Positions 35,801 to 46,074 of a stretch of DNA of 64,000 nucleotides are shown one piece after another (within the stretch, counting starts at the first letter, position 1; each line of letters opens with the position of its first letter). A model generated the notes under the pieces. The model did not search any database. It saw nothing but the letters and a program-made list of their open reading frames with translations, and was not told where the DNA came from. A program made the position numbers and the translations under genes. This DNA comes from Galeopsis tetrahit. Taxonomy: Eukaryota > Streptophyta > Magnoliopsida > Lamiales > Lamiaceae. The DNA lies in the NCBI GenBank assembly GCA_963675135.1, contig OY776120.1:11250001-11314000 (forward strand), read 5' to 3'.

Positions 35801-36535
35801 AAAGGGCTTGGGCCCCCAATCGACACTTTGAAACGCCGTATAGATCGGACAGTGATCTGAAACAGATCGTCCAACTCCTTTCAAGGCCACATCCTGCCAT
35901 TTCTCAAGCCATTCCTCATTAACTAGTACCCTGTCCAAACGACTCTTGCACGATCCATCGGGCCGATACCAAGTGAATTTTCTTCCTAAGAGTGGGAGAT
36001 CAATAAGATTCGTCTGCCTAATAAAGTCCCCAAAAAATTCCATGTCTCGATTATCTTCGTTTACCCCTCTCCCAACTCTTTCCTCCCTACACGTCACGGC
36101 GTTGAAATCCCCAGATATACAAATGTATGCTCCCTGGTTCTGCTCCACAATTCTCGCCAATTCCTTCCAAACCTCCCTTTTCTCTCTCGTATTACATGGT
36201 GCATAAACATTAACAAGACAACAGCTTCTTCCATCCTGTCTCCAAATGCCTTTCACCACTAGAAATCCTTTCATGTGCCACGCGTTTGATTTTGAGAATA
36301 CATTCTCATCCCATATCGTCAGGATCCCCCCGGACCGCCCCTCTGCTTCCCTGCATTCCCATCCAGCGCCTGTTTGCCCCCAAATAGATTTACATAAGAA
36401 ATTATTAACCTTTTTCTCAACCTTTGTTTCTTGTATAAAACAGATCTCGATATTAAATTTTCGGATCATCTCCTTTATTTCTTTCCGTTTTTCTCTCCCC
36501 CCCACACCTCTAATGTTGAAGCTCAAGATCCTCAT
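32810..36535 (-). CDS. LINE ORF2: endonuclease-reverse transcriptase, intact
   Basis: 1241 residues without interruption. An AP-type endonuclease comes first (MRILSFNIRGVGG, QETK, SGDFNAV, SDHCPIY; residues 1 to about 230). The RT follows (FRPISLIGSLYKVISK, VLFKVDFAKAYDS, GLRQGDPLSPFLF, catalytic YADD at about residue 690). Then come a post-RT domain (LWGGGMGENRKIPW, GGLGIRDL) and a zf-RVT module (CPLCEAEEESNVHLLLRCEFANRIW, about residues 1060-1100). There is no RNase H. The start codon directly follows the ORF1 stop (TAG then ATG), a layout that allows termination-reinitiation. The enzyme should nick target DNA and prime reverse transcription from the nick. It may still be functional in trans, and nothing in the frame argues against activity. 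Confidence 0.95.
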   Translation of the reverse strand: MRILSFNIRGVGGREKRKEIKEMIRKFNIEICFIQETKVEKKVNNFLCKSIWGQTGAGWECREAEGRSGGILTIWDENVFSKSNAWHMKGFLVVKGIWRQDGRSCCLVNVYAPCNTREKREVWKELARIVEQNQGAYICISGDFNAVTCREERVGRGVNEDNRDMEFFGDFIRQTNLIDLPLLGRKFTWYRPDGSCKSRLDRVLVNEEWLEKWQDVALKGVGRSVSDHCPIYTAFQSVDWGPKPFRFFNAWMKHPNFKDFVTSKWCSYDIRGWGGYILKEKLKLLKGDLKVWNKSIFGRLESNIEEKRKEIDRLDTMDDLFGLDEGEEEKRREALAGLQGDIRLKENQMHQMAKVKWLKEGDVNSKLFHRVINSRKAGNAINGLYIDGQWTESVQGVKQEVFRHFSSHYMSEKFPRPKIPFNLFSRKVDNCDNAFLIADFTEDEVKAAIWDCEITKSPGPDGFSMGFFKENWELLKKEILKMMNDFHVHGKMVKGFNPSFIVLLPKKAGAQHLDEFRPISLIGSLYKVISKLLARRLAKVLESVISECQSAFIGGRQIMDGILVAHEAIDEAKKKRKKRVLFKVDFAKAYDSVEWVFLDNMMEGMNFDPKWRAWMRECMSTASATVLVNGSPSGEFKLERGLRQGDPLSPFLFLLAVEGLCMLTNRVVEEGCLEPISVGRGSVQVPILQYADDTVFLCNGNWNDIRAIKYTLKLFELISGLGVNFSKCRLVGIHMGDEEKTDMANFLGCVTSTLPMEFLGMNVGLNHHKLSSWDGMIKKIRGKLEAWKDKHISMGGRATLVHAVLSAVPTYYLSFFKLPKSVLCEIKKMQRNFLWGGGMGENRKIPWVSWEEVCKDKSKGGLGIRDLNMFNIALLGKWIWRFLTEPNTLWVRVLKARYGGLGREEVVNRRRGGRIVGESSWWKEIKNVYNLIGGGDARNKIKREVGNGDYTNFWGDYWVGGGYILKDKFPGLFRASRQKSCCISSMGTWGQVGWQWELVWERDLSTEERDELTILCSLLDSTKISQVNEDSWSWNMAANGRYSTSSAYKLLMEEMSTDSEADGCRMEYVNLWGSYAPRRVKLIGWKALKERLATTDNLKRRGVNIGEADMVCPLCEAEEESNVHLLLRCEFANRIWQQCINWIKISAALHGNIRELAVQFSGSLGRGKVKKKFMNSLWNCIMWEIWKCRNAKRFNDEQQSTKKAVENIKIGMWTWLGGYNLITPNSSVVAWCLDPMSCIIE

Positions 36536-38649
36536 CTAATTATCTTTGCTGTTCCCTCCTTTTAATCTCTCCGCCACTTTCTTTGCTCTTTTTATTGCTT
36601 TTTTCTCCAATTGTTCCAACCTTTTTATTGTTTGGTCCTCCGTTTCCGCCGCCACTAATCCTATCTTCTTTCCAAGACCCCACGTATTCATGGCCTCCTC
36701 ACTGATACTCCTGTCCTCTTTAGCCAATCTTTCTCGCTTTGCATCTGGGCATTCTTCCTCGCACTCGATTCCTTTGTTATTTTTCTTTTTCCTGTTTCCG
36801 CCCTTTTTTCCCCCGTCGCATATGTAATGATGTGCTGTTTCTACCCCACCGCCTACTTCTTTGCCACCTGTCTTGTCACATCCATCCTCATCCATTTTAT
36901 ATTCCTGTCTTAAAGTACCATTGGGTTCGTGATTACCTTTATCTAGGCCCACTTCTCCAAATCTTTCTCTTGTACCATCGAAATGGTCCAACCCATGCTG
37001 AGGTGGGCTATTAATTTCATTTCCCGTAGTGGGCCCTTCATCCTGGAAGATCATGTTTAAATCCAGATTTATATGACCCGACCCGTCCCCACCCTCCCAT
37101 ATGCTCCCCCTCCCCTCTATCAAGGCCTCTTCTACTGGGCTCTTCCTAAAATTAACACCCGGCCCATTAACTGTTTTTTTGTAAGTTGGCCCAAGGTATA
37201 ACTCTGACGACTTATCCACCTCCACCCCTTTTCTCGGGGTACACCCCATCTCTAACGGTTCCATGGATATTAATTCCCCCCTCTTAATAGTCGATATTGT
37301 TGTACCCCCCAAGTCCTCGGGCGAAGAATTCCTTAAATTCCTATCTCTTTCCTCAGTTAATGCACCATCCATGCTTCGAATTTTGTCCGCCTCTCCGGCC
37401 GCCCTTTCATTTTCCGGCGTCGGATCGCCGTCCATACCTCCAAGAATTTCCCAGTCCTCTTCTTCGTTGGCGATGATACCTTTTCCGGCCGACTCCCATG
37501 CTTCCTCCTCGATGTTAAAATCCTCATCTTCCTCTCTGATTCTGACCGCATGGACATGTCCGTCTACCTTTACCCGAATAGGAGATCTGGAAATATCTGG
37601 AGAGGTTGTATTGATGAGAATCCGTGCAAATTGTAAATTTGTTCTATTGATCGTATCCTCGTCGACTTTCACAATTTTACCAAAACTAGCCGCGATCATG
37701 CAGAAGAAATTCTCATTCCACGCTTGAAGCGGCACGTTGTACCAGTTTGTCCAAACAACTCTCCGATTGGTGAAAGTCCTTGGCTCCCAAGGGAAGACCT
37801 CATCCACTCATCCATCCATTTACGAACCCATACGCATCCTTCCAATATCTTTAGGTTATGAGTGTACCCCTCAATCGGTCTTATCAGAACCAAGTCACCC
37901 CCCAATGGTTGAATCTTCCAACCTGGTTCACTCTCTCTCATGATGTCCTCCCCGAACTCAGGCCACGGGAATATGTCTTTGATTTTGCCTATGACACAAT
38001 CAGAGAGCCACTTCCTGTCCTCCACCGATGACACGTACCTTGGGCCTTTGAAAGTGGCCTCCTCGTCCGTCGCACACCTCATCTCCATGGGCTGAGCAGG
38101 ATTTGTTTCCTTACTTTCTGTGTTTAAGGTTTTACCCGCCAATACGGAATCTCTATATGACGTGCTCCTACATCTTCCCCCGAACTTATCTACCACCATT
38201 GGGCACCCATGTCTGCTCTGTTCATCCAGAAATTCTTTATCTCCACCTCTCTTTCCGTTGGGGCTATCCCTGCCGAATCGTGACACATTTGCTCTTAGTT
38301 TGAATGACCCAAACCAAATTTCATTTAGTTTGTACGTCACGTAGTCCACATCCATCTTGTCCCCGAACCGAACGAAGCCGAATCTCGCCCCTCGCTTGTC
38401 CTTTTTTTCCGCAATGAAGCAGTCTTTCACCCTTACAATCTTGTTTATGCTCTTAATCAACTCGCCCTTGCTGCAGTCTTCTGGGAAGTTGCAAACGTAG
38501 AAGGTGACATCTGATTTGTTGAAAATACCTTTCCGTTCCATCGTCGCCGCCCATATCCTGTTTGCTTTATCTGCTCCGTACCCCGGTTGGCGCCTTGACA
38601 CTCTGGTCCATCCTTCCGCGTCCGCTCCCCTTCTCTCTCCCCCTCTCAT
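36536..38649 (-). pseudogene. LINE ORF1 (RRM / DUF4283-like), split by an 8-bp duplication
   Basis: Two overlapping frames (38649-37696, 317 codons; 37807-36536, 423 codons) form one ORF1. The first part holds an RRM-type RNA-binding fold (VTFYVCNFPEDCSKGEL, ARFGFVRFG; about residues 45-125) and a DUF4283-like segment (WLSDCVIGKI...VWVRKWMDE). The second continues in another frame (VFPWEPRTF, VVWTNWYNVPLQAW) and ends in a long acidic and Lys-rich tail (KKGGNRKKKNNK). The break is an exact tandem duplication of CTCATCCA on the plus strand (37799-37806 and 37807-37814), which shifts the frame. The ORF1 stop abuts the ORF2 ATG. The protein would normally coat LINE RNA. This copy makes only a truncated form. 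Confidence 0.9.
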
Positions 38650-38981
38650 CCTTTTACTATAGTTACCTCTAAGATTAACACCTCATGTGGTACAAAAAAG
38701 TGAAGAGAAAGGAACAGTTGGGACTTAATTAAAGCTGAGTATAGAATATAGATAGGACCCAGTACTCCCCACTAATACAAATATTAGTATTATATATGGA
38801 CCCATTAAATGTTCTTATTTGCCCTACCCCACCCCCAATTTGTTTCATATACTCCCTCTATCTAATAATTGTTTGCACTATTTTCTTATTCGTCCGTTCC
38901 ACAATTGTTTGCATTACTCAAAAAGGAAACTTTTTCATAAACCTCACCCCCACAATATTCACATATTTACATAAAATGCTA

Positions 38982-39244
38982 CTCCCTCCGTTCCGGTATA
39001 AGTTTCTCATTTCTTTTGGGTGTTTTGATTAAGGAATATGATAAAATAATAAATGTAGTATAAGTGATGTGATGGTGAGAGAGAAAATAATAGATTAGTA
39101 TGAGATGAAGTATGATAAAATAATAGATAATGTATAAGTGATGTGATTGGGAGAGAGAAAATAATTTGCTAAAAATAGAATGAGAAACTTATTGTGGGAC
39201 ATCCAAAAAAGGAAAGCGGGAAACTTATAGTGGAACGGAAGGAG
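38982..39244. mobile_element. Stowaway MITE nested in another Stowaway
   Basis: 263 bp with TA on both sides. Ends: CTCCCTCCGTTCCGGTATAA and the inverted AACTTATAGTGGAACGGAAGGAG. Confidence 0.9.
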
Positions 39245-39321
39245 TATTACTTTTACCCTCAATCCAATCATTCACTTTAATTTATTCATAAAAGTTATAA
39301 AATTACCCCTCAACACTCCAC

Positions 39322-40516
39322 GGGAAAATATTTTTTTTAGTCCTATAAGTTTGATTGATTCCAAAATAAATCCTTTAAATTTTAACTTTATAAAAATACA
39401 TCCTATATCTTATAAGTTATTAATTTTAGTCCTTTTTACAATCAAATTTAGTCTTTTAAGTTTGAAGAAAAAGTAAACACTAAATAAATTAATTTGAAAA
39501 GAATAAAAAATTGAAATTTTGGTAGGAGTCCCAACTTATATTCAAATAAAGTATTTAAAAAAAATTATTTGCTCAAATTGAAAAGTACAAAATTTTCAGT
39601 TTAACAAAAATTTATTTAAAAATCTGAAAATGTATAACTTATTTAATAATTTTTTTTAGTAAAATAAAATAATTAAAAACCTACAAAATAAAATATAAAA
39701 ATGATTATATAAATCATAAATAAATCTGCATTTTAGCAAAATGGAGTAATACTCCATAGTACCAAATATTATATAAATCATAAGTAAAATTTTCATTTTC
39801 TTTTTGTCATTTTAATATATTTTTATAATTTTCTTGATTTATTAATATAATTTAGGCTTTGTTAATACATTTTCAAAGTAAAATCTAGAAAAATCTATCA
39901 ATTTAATTTTCATTTTGTAAACATGAAGGGGGTGGTGGGGTATATTTTTTATTGAATTATTAATTAAATTTTAGTATATATTTTTATTTTTATTTTCAGA
40001 TTTTTATATTTTTAATTAATTAGGGGGAAATGATTTGGTAGAATTCGAGCCTAATTCAAAATTTTTATTGATGTTTTTATTTCATTTTAAAAAATATTTT
40101 AATGATGTTTAAAAAAAATTGTACATTTCAATGATGTTAAAAAAAAAACGTTCATTTCAATGGCTGGGTACTACGGAGTATTACTCCATTTTACTAAAAT
40201 GCAGATTTGTATAATAATTATTATATTTTATTTTGTTGGTTTTTAATTATTTTATTTTTCTAAAAAAATTTATTAAATAAGTTTTATATTTTCAGCTTTT
40301 TAAATAAATTTTTGTTAAACTGAAAATTTTGTACTTCTTTTCAAATTAATTTATTTAGTGTTTACTTTTTCTTCAAACTTAAAGGACTAAATTTAATTGT
40401 AAAAAGGACTAAAATTAATAACTTATAAGATATATGATGTATTTTTATAAAGTTAAAATTTAAAGGATTTATTTTGAAATCAATCAAACTTATAGGACTA
40501 AAAAAAATATTTTCCC
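39322..40516. mobile_element. Non-autonomous MULE with long inverted repeats (hairpin)
   Basis: 1195 bp with a perfect 9-bp target-site duplication ACACTCCAC (39313-39321 and 40517-40525). The termini are GGGAAAATATTTTTTTTAGT and its inverse. The two arms (about 39322-39770 and 40165-40516) are inverted copies, and the left arm holds an extra stretch of about 85 bp. No transposase. A transcript would fold into a hairpin of several hundred base pairs. Confidence 0.93.
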
Positions 40517-40584
40517 ACACTCCACTCATTACACATTTTTCTTAGTTTGCGTGCCGTGCAAACAATCTTAGGATGGAGGGAGTA

Positions 40585-41704
40585 TAAGTTAACGGAAAGT
40601 TGTTAAATAATACGTACTCCGTAATAATATGACTCTACTGACTTTTGTTTACATATTTATAGTTAATGTACCAACATTATAATATTTTAATTTGTGTTTA
40701 GGAGTTTTGTAAATATATAGGTGAGTACCTTAGGACCATATATGGTGCAACGTAATGTCATACTCCGTATGTTTTAATGTTGCTAAAAAAATGTCATATA
40801 TATGTTTTAACATGACTAACAAGTTGTATATATATAGTTTTCATTAAACTTAGTTAAATGGTTCGTGCATCGATCTTTCGGTTTAATGTCTTTCCATCTC
40901 AATTGAAACATAAATAAGAAAACCCTTTTTTTTTTTTTTTTAATTTAAACAAACATCAAATAATTATTAGGTAGGATATGAAGATTAATAAGATATTGTT
41001 TAATTAAAAAAAAAACAATTAAATTAATTTTTTGGCGAGAAAAGGAATGTCCCATTGTATTTATTAACTAAATAAATTTTAAATTTATATACGTAAGTAA
41101 GGATCGATAAATATTATGAATTGGATTAGGTAAATGATATTTTATGTTTATTGCAAATAATGGAAATTAATTAGGACCACTCCGATGTAAAGTGTAGCAA
41201 ACATTGCAGAAAATGTATTGAAGATTAGTAATTTCAAGAATGTAAGTCACTCCTCAATAAAGCTTAATTAGTTTCAAGAAAACGTGACAACGTAATTTCT
41301 GTTGAAGTTTTTCTAGCTTAATTTGCACGGCACTGCACTTTAATTTTCTGACGAAATTAGATTTTATTGACGTTACATCTATTATTCATTATATAAACAT
41401 GCGAATTTGTATACATACACACACATGATATTATAATTTTCATTTAGTGTACGTTTATTGCAATATTATATGTCACAAATTATGACACCTACGAAATTCA
41501 AAACTCGGTTGTTTTTAAATCTTGGAAATGTGACATTTTTTCTTAGTGTCATTGACTTTGTATACTTTACTAGAAATGCAAGGAATTCTCACCATAGTGG
41601 AGGAATTTTGATAAATATTAAGTCATCAATTATCACTTAGCAAAAGTGGTTTTACTTGTATACAAAAACCTTTAAGAAAATGTCTTTTTTATTTAAATGA
41701 TTTT
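40585..41704. other. AT-rich intergenic DNA, no gene seen
   Basis: No supported gene. The GCTTAATTTGCACGGCAC phrase at about 41315 matches 6390, upstream of GDU-1. Confidence 0.5.
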
Positions 41705-41713
41705 TTTTTAAAT

Positions 41714-42945
41714 GGGTTAATTCTAAATAAATACACCACATTTCATCTCAATATCAATTTAATCACGACCTTTACGATTTTTTTTTAAAACCCCAACCTT
41801 TCATCGTGTTGCAATTAAATACACATTTTTTTTCTCCGTTCAACAATTGATGATGTGGCTTGCCGGAGCTCGCCACGTCATATTACACATATTTTTTTTA
41901 TTTTCCCTATAAAGATTACACTTTATAAAAATATAATTTTTTATAAAAATAAAAATAAAATTGCAGTGTCTTCTCCATTTTTCAAACTAAATCAAGTTTT
42001 CTTCTACCATTCTCAAACTAAATCAAGTTATTCTCCTAACCATAAAAATTAAATAAAAATAAAAATAAAACTCTCGGCAACTTCGGCGTCTTCTTCACTT
42101 CTCAAACTTAACAGAGTTTTGTTATGCGCGTTTCTCTCACTTCTCAAACTCAATCAATCAAGTTCTTCTCTTCAAATCCTAAAAATCAAAATCATAAGGG
42201 ATAGAACATTTTTGTTACAATAATCATTAGTGTTTAAACACATTAATTCCTAGAATATTTTCCTCTCTCATAAAGCATATAAATTGTAGTTCTCGAACTA
42301 GTTGAACAAAATAATAAAAAACCACCAGGTTATCTTCAACATACACCCAAATACAATAATTAATTGAGGTCCACCGAAAAAAATTATAGTTCTCGAACTA
42401 GTTGAACAAAACAACAAAATTATTAAATAATTTAAGAATTCCTGAAGAAATAAACCACCAAATCACCAATGATCATGGATTAGATGCGTGAGTTTTTTTT
42501 TTTTTTGGTATGATTTTTATGGTTAGAAGAGAATAACTTGATTTACTTTGAGATAGAGAAAACTTGATTTAGTTTGAGAAGCAGAGGAGACGCATGAAAT
42601 TTTATTTTTATAAAATTTTATGGTTAAGAGAGAACAACTTGATTTAGTTTGAGAATGGTAGAAGAAAACCAGTTTGAGAAGCGGAGGAGACGCGTGCAAT
42701 TTTATTTTTATTTTTATAAAATTTTATATTTTTATAAAGTGTAATTTTTATAGGAAAAATAAAAAAATATGTGTAATATGACGTGGCGAGCTCCGGCAAG
42801 CCACATCATCAATTGTTGACCGAAGAAAAAAAATGTGTATCTAATTGCAACATGATGAAAGGTTGGGGTTTTTAAAAAAAATCGTAAAGGTCGTGATTAA
42901 ATTGATACTGAGACTAAAGGTGGTGTATTTATTTAGAATTAACCC
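41714..42945. mobile_element. Second non-autonomous MULE with long inverted repeats
   Basis: 1232 bp with a perfect 9-bp target-site duplication TTTTTAAAT (41705-41713 and 42946-42954). The termini GGGTTAATTCTAAATAAATA are inverted at the right end. The arms include the GC-richer TGGCTTGCCGGAGCTCGCCA near 41850 and its inverse near 42790. Repeats of CTCAAACTAAATCAAGTT with their inverses fill the inner arms. It belongs to a different family from the MULE at 39322. Confidence 0.93.
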
Positions 42946-42954
42946 TTTTTAAAT

Positions 42955-44165
42955 TGATATGTTCTCCCAAGACATATATTAACAAATCTCAACCAACCTA
43001 AACAATCATAAACAACCTAAGCATTCACCTTAAACAAAAAATAAAATTGCACATTGAATCACCAATGACAAAACATCAAATATCTAACATAAACAAACAA
43101 GAAAAATATAGTAGAGATATCTTACATTCAATTCAACTTTTAATTACATTGTGAGAAAATGAGAGAATTTTAATGTAAAGAATGAAAGAAGTGTTCTTGG
43201 AGTTAACCTAAATTTCGCGTCAAGTTCTTGCACTTTTTCTTGTGAAGAAGACAAAGTTTTCTCACAAGTTGAAAAAATGGACTTGAACAAAAAATATTTA
43301 AAAGAATTTTTATTGCACAAAAAAATGGTCAAATAAGTTGAGGGCTTAAAATAAATATTAGTCGGTCATATTTGATATCTCCAACCACAATAATACCTAT
43401 ATATGTTTCACATGTTTGAACCCAAAAAAAACATGTTATTTCTTTCTCTTTAGTTAACGTTCAAATATTTTGACAAATTGAATAGGTTCTTTCGCCCCTG
43501 AAAAGAAAAATAAGACTCGAGTCAAATTTTGTCAACATCTAATCGTATGAGCCGTCAATGATATATAATTGTTCCACAACTCTTAATTTTGCTCAAATAT
43601 TTTTAACCGACAATTTTGTACTAATACCTACGACAAAAATATGAGCGACGTCAATAAATATATAAATTAGAACGGCATAAGTGAGAATTAACAGCATAGT
43701 ATTAGTACGCATATATTCAAGTAAATATATATGTACATATTACTAATTTATGAAGAAAAAAAAAAATGTGTATGAGACGTGAATTTACGAAGTTTCATTA
43801 ATCTAATTATACTTTAAAAAAAAAGTATGACTCAAGCACATAAATGATACTCCCGTTTAATATATAACATTATAAAATTGTCTGTGCAGAGTTTATGTGG
43901 ACAATTAAAATTCCACTAATGGATATCTTTATCGAGAGGTTGATTGTTAGGAAAATTGGAGCCACATTTAGACAAATTTGCCACATTAAATAATTGCAAC
44001 AATAAGTTGTCTGTTTTAAACCTACTTTTGGAATCCAAACAAAGAATTCATGCTCCAGACGCCACAAATTATTCTATCTAAACTGTCGAAAGCCAACAAA
44101 AAAAAAATACCCTTCTAATTAATTATGTGTTATGTTATTATTTCATCACGAGCAATCCAGAACGT
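42955..44165. other. AT-rich intergenic DNA, no gene seen
   Basis: No supported gene. 43500-43540 and 43955-44080 match 11780-12060, as the upstream half of the proposed duplication. Confidence 0.55.
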
Positions 44166-44174
44166 ACACGTTCA

Positions 44175-44252
44175 ATTAGAGATGTGTTTGGACCCCGGGA
44201 TTAGTCGGTCCAAGACCAGATACCCGAGACTTCAAAAAAAAAAAAAAAATTA
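44175..44252 (+). mobile_element. SINE, 5'-truncated 3' end
   Basis: 78 bp containing CCGGGATTAGTCGGTCCAAG and GATACCCGAGAC, typical of the 3' part of plant SINEs, then an A tract. The flanks ACACGTTCA (44166-44174 and 44253-44261) are a perfect 9-bp duplication, so this is a real short insertion made by LINE machinery. Confidence 0.78.
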
Positions 44253-44817
44253 ACACGTTCATCATATGTACCTCCAAAACGTAACTTTTCTAATTAGTTT
44301 CGTATAGAATTAATAGACTAATCAGTAGGGTTGTCAAAGTGAGCTTGATCGATCAATACTTGAATAGAAGGTTGGGTCGAGTTTTTTTACCCTGCTTGGA
44401 GGCGGGTCAGATCGTTTGGACCACGGGTTTTAACAAGATTGGTTTTGGCCGGCTAACCACCTTTTTTTAATAAAGTACTGTCAAAATTACCCCAAAAAAA
44501 AGGAACATCAGGTTACTTACCCAAATGAGCCGAAGGCCAATAGTCAATTTGTCCAAATGAGACCAATTCCAAAATTTATTGCTTTACTTATTTCACTATT
44601 TGCCCAAGTTCTTCAAATCTTCATTATGCATTATGTTTATTTTAAGTAATTTTGATAGATGAACTTTATAAATTTGTGAGATTTTGTTTTAATTTTTTAA
44701 AATGATAGTAATTAATTATTTATGTAATTAATATCATAAATGTAGTATTGATTATGTGATTTTGTTTTATGAAAAGGGCTAGTCTTATGTGAAATATTGC
44801 ATATATGTATTTCAGTA

Positions 44818-44940
44818 ATTCACACTCACATTCTTTATAAATACACCCACTAACAGCTCAACTCACATTTTTTATAAATATACCCACTGACAGTTCAATT
44901 CACACCCATATTTTTTATAAATACACCCACTAGCAGAAAT
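44818..44940. repeat. Three-copy minisatellite
   Basis: Three imperfect units of about 40-47 bp, each with TTTATAAATACACCCACTA followed by ACAG/GCAG. Function unknown. Confidence 0.75.
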
Positions 44941-45079
44941 TGTACTTAGTCGTCTTCTTCGAGCAGTTTTCGGCCACCCCATGTCGAGGCCAAACGCTGC
45001 AATTTACGACGGCCTTAATTTTTAAATATTTTCTATTTCTTTAAATATTCTTTAATAATTATTATGGATCAAGGTTATT

Positions 45080-45490
45080 TTATATTACTACATGCAATAA
45101 TATATGTTACTATATGTTATAATGTGAGTTATTTAATCAATAAAAATTCTAGAAAAAAATACTACATAAAAGAATCGGTATTACTATATAAAAAATTATA
45201 TGTTACTATATACTACAATTTGAATTACTACATTGAATATTCGTTTGTTACTATATGTAACTTTATCAAATGATTTGCATTACAACATGGTTATTGTGTT
45301 TACTAAATGCGATAATATATGTTACTACGTATTATAATGTGAGTTACTACATTCACAAAAACACTAGAAAAAAATGTGTTAGTGAATAAAAGAATTTGTA
45401 TTATTATATAAAATAGTTTGTGTTATTACTACATAAAATAATGTATGTTACTACATATTACAATTTGAATTACTACATTTAATATCTCGC
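45080..45490. repeat. Two diverged tandem units of about 200 bp
   Basis: Both units run from ATATATGTTACTA through TATAATGTGAGTTA, CTAGAAAAAAAT and AATTTGAATTACTACAT. The short open frame inside the first is an AT-rich chance frame. Confidence 0.7.
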
Positions 45491-46074
45491 GTTCGGCAAT
45501 AAAATAAAAAATAAAAAAATCACAGAAACTGGTAAAATAAACGGGTTAAAATTTTTGGTCAAAATTAGAACACAAGCGGGCCAGTAAACAAATAAATTAA
45601 GAATTAACCCAAATGAATTAATGGTGATCCAATAATATATATTTTCTGCCCATTGACTTAATAAGTCAACATTTTTAGCTCAATTGACTTAATTAGTCAA
45701 TATTGCATGTATTCAATATTGCATATAAATTTTTGTGTTATGAAAATGAGGTTTTAGGCTTTTAGCAATCCTTCAGGTAAGTGGCCTCATTTATGTAATA
45801 TGATAAATGTATTTTAATTTTTTACATTTTTTGATTTAAAATTTATATATCATTATAAACATATTTAAATACTTACCCAATAAATAGTTAAAATTTTAAA
45901 TAATTAGCTCAAACTAAATTTTAATACAGAAAATCCGGTATCATAACAATATAAGCATACAAAGATATATTTATATGTTTAAATTCAAGTATCCAAAGAA
46001 AACTTAATTGAGCCCAATCACTAATTTAGGCCCAAAAATAGGCCTATCACACTAAATACAAAGCCCAAATTATA

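Larger units (their letters stand above)
32682..38712 (-). mobile_element. Full-length L1-type LINE with perfect 18-bp TSD
   Basis: About 6.03 kb in minus orientation. The target-site duplication AACAGTTGGGACTTAATT is perfect (32664-32681 and 38713-38730). The 3' end is a short A tract (T run at 32681-32690 on the plus strand). A short 5'UTR (38650-38712), ORF1 with RRM and DUF4283-like parts, and an intact 1241-codon ORF2 follow. The perfect long duplication, intact ORF2 and complete 5' end indicate a recent target-primed insertion. Confidence 0.95.
38852..40582. mobile_element. Stowaway MITE split by two later insertions
   Basis: The outer ends CTCCCTCTATCTAATAATTG and, inverted, CTCCCTCCATCCTAAGATTG are flanked by TA (38850-38851, 40583-40584). 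The element is 1731 bp only because it contains a second Stowaway (38982-39244) and a MULE (39322-40516). Its own sequence is about 260 bp. Confidence 0.85.
44262..46066. other. AT-rich intergenic DNA with local repeats, no gene seen
   Basis: No supported gene. It contains the short tandem repeat at 44818-44940 and the diverged duplication at about 45080-45490. TAGGGTTGTCAAA at 44327 looks like a hAT end, but I found no partner. Confidence 0.5.

Noticed and set aside
33139..38344. Many plus-strand frames of 60-154 codons
   Set aside because: Antisense shadows of LINE ORF1 and ORF2.
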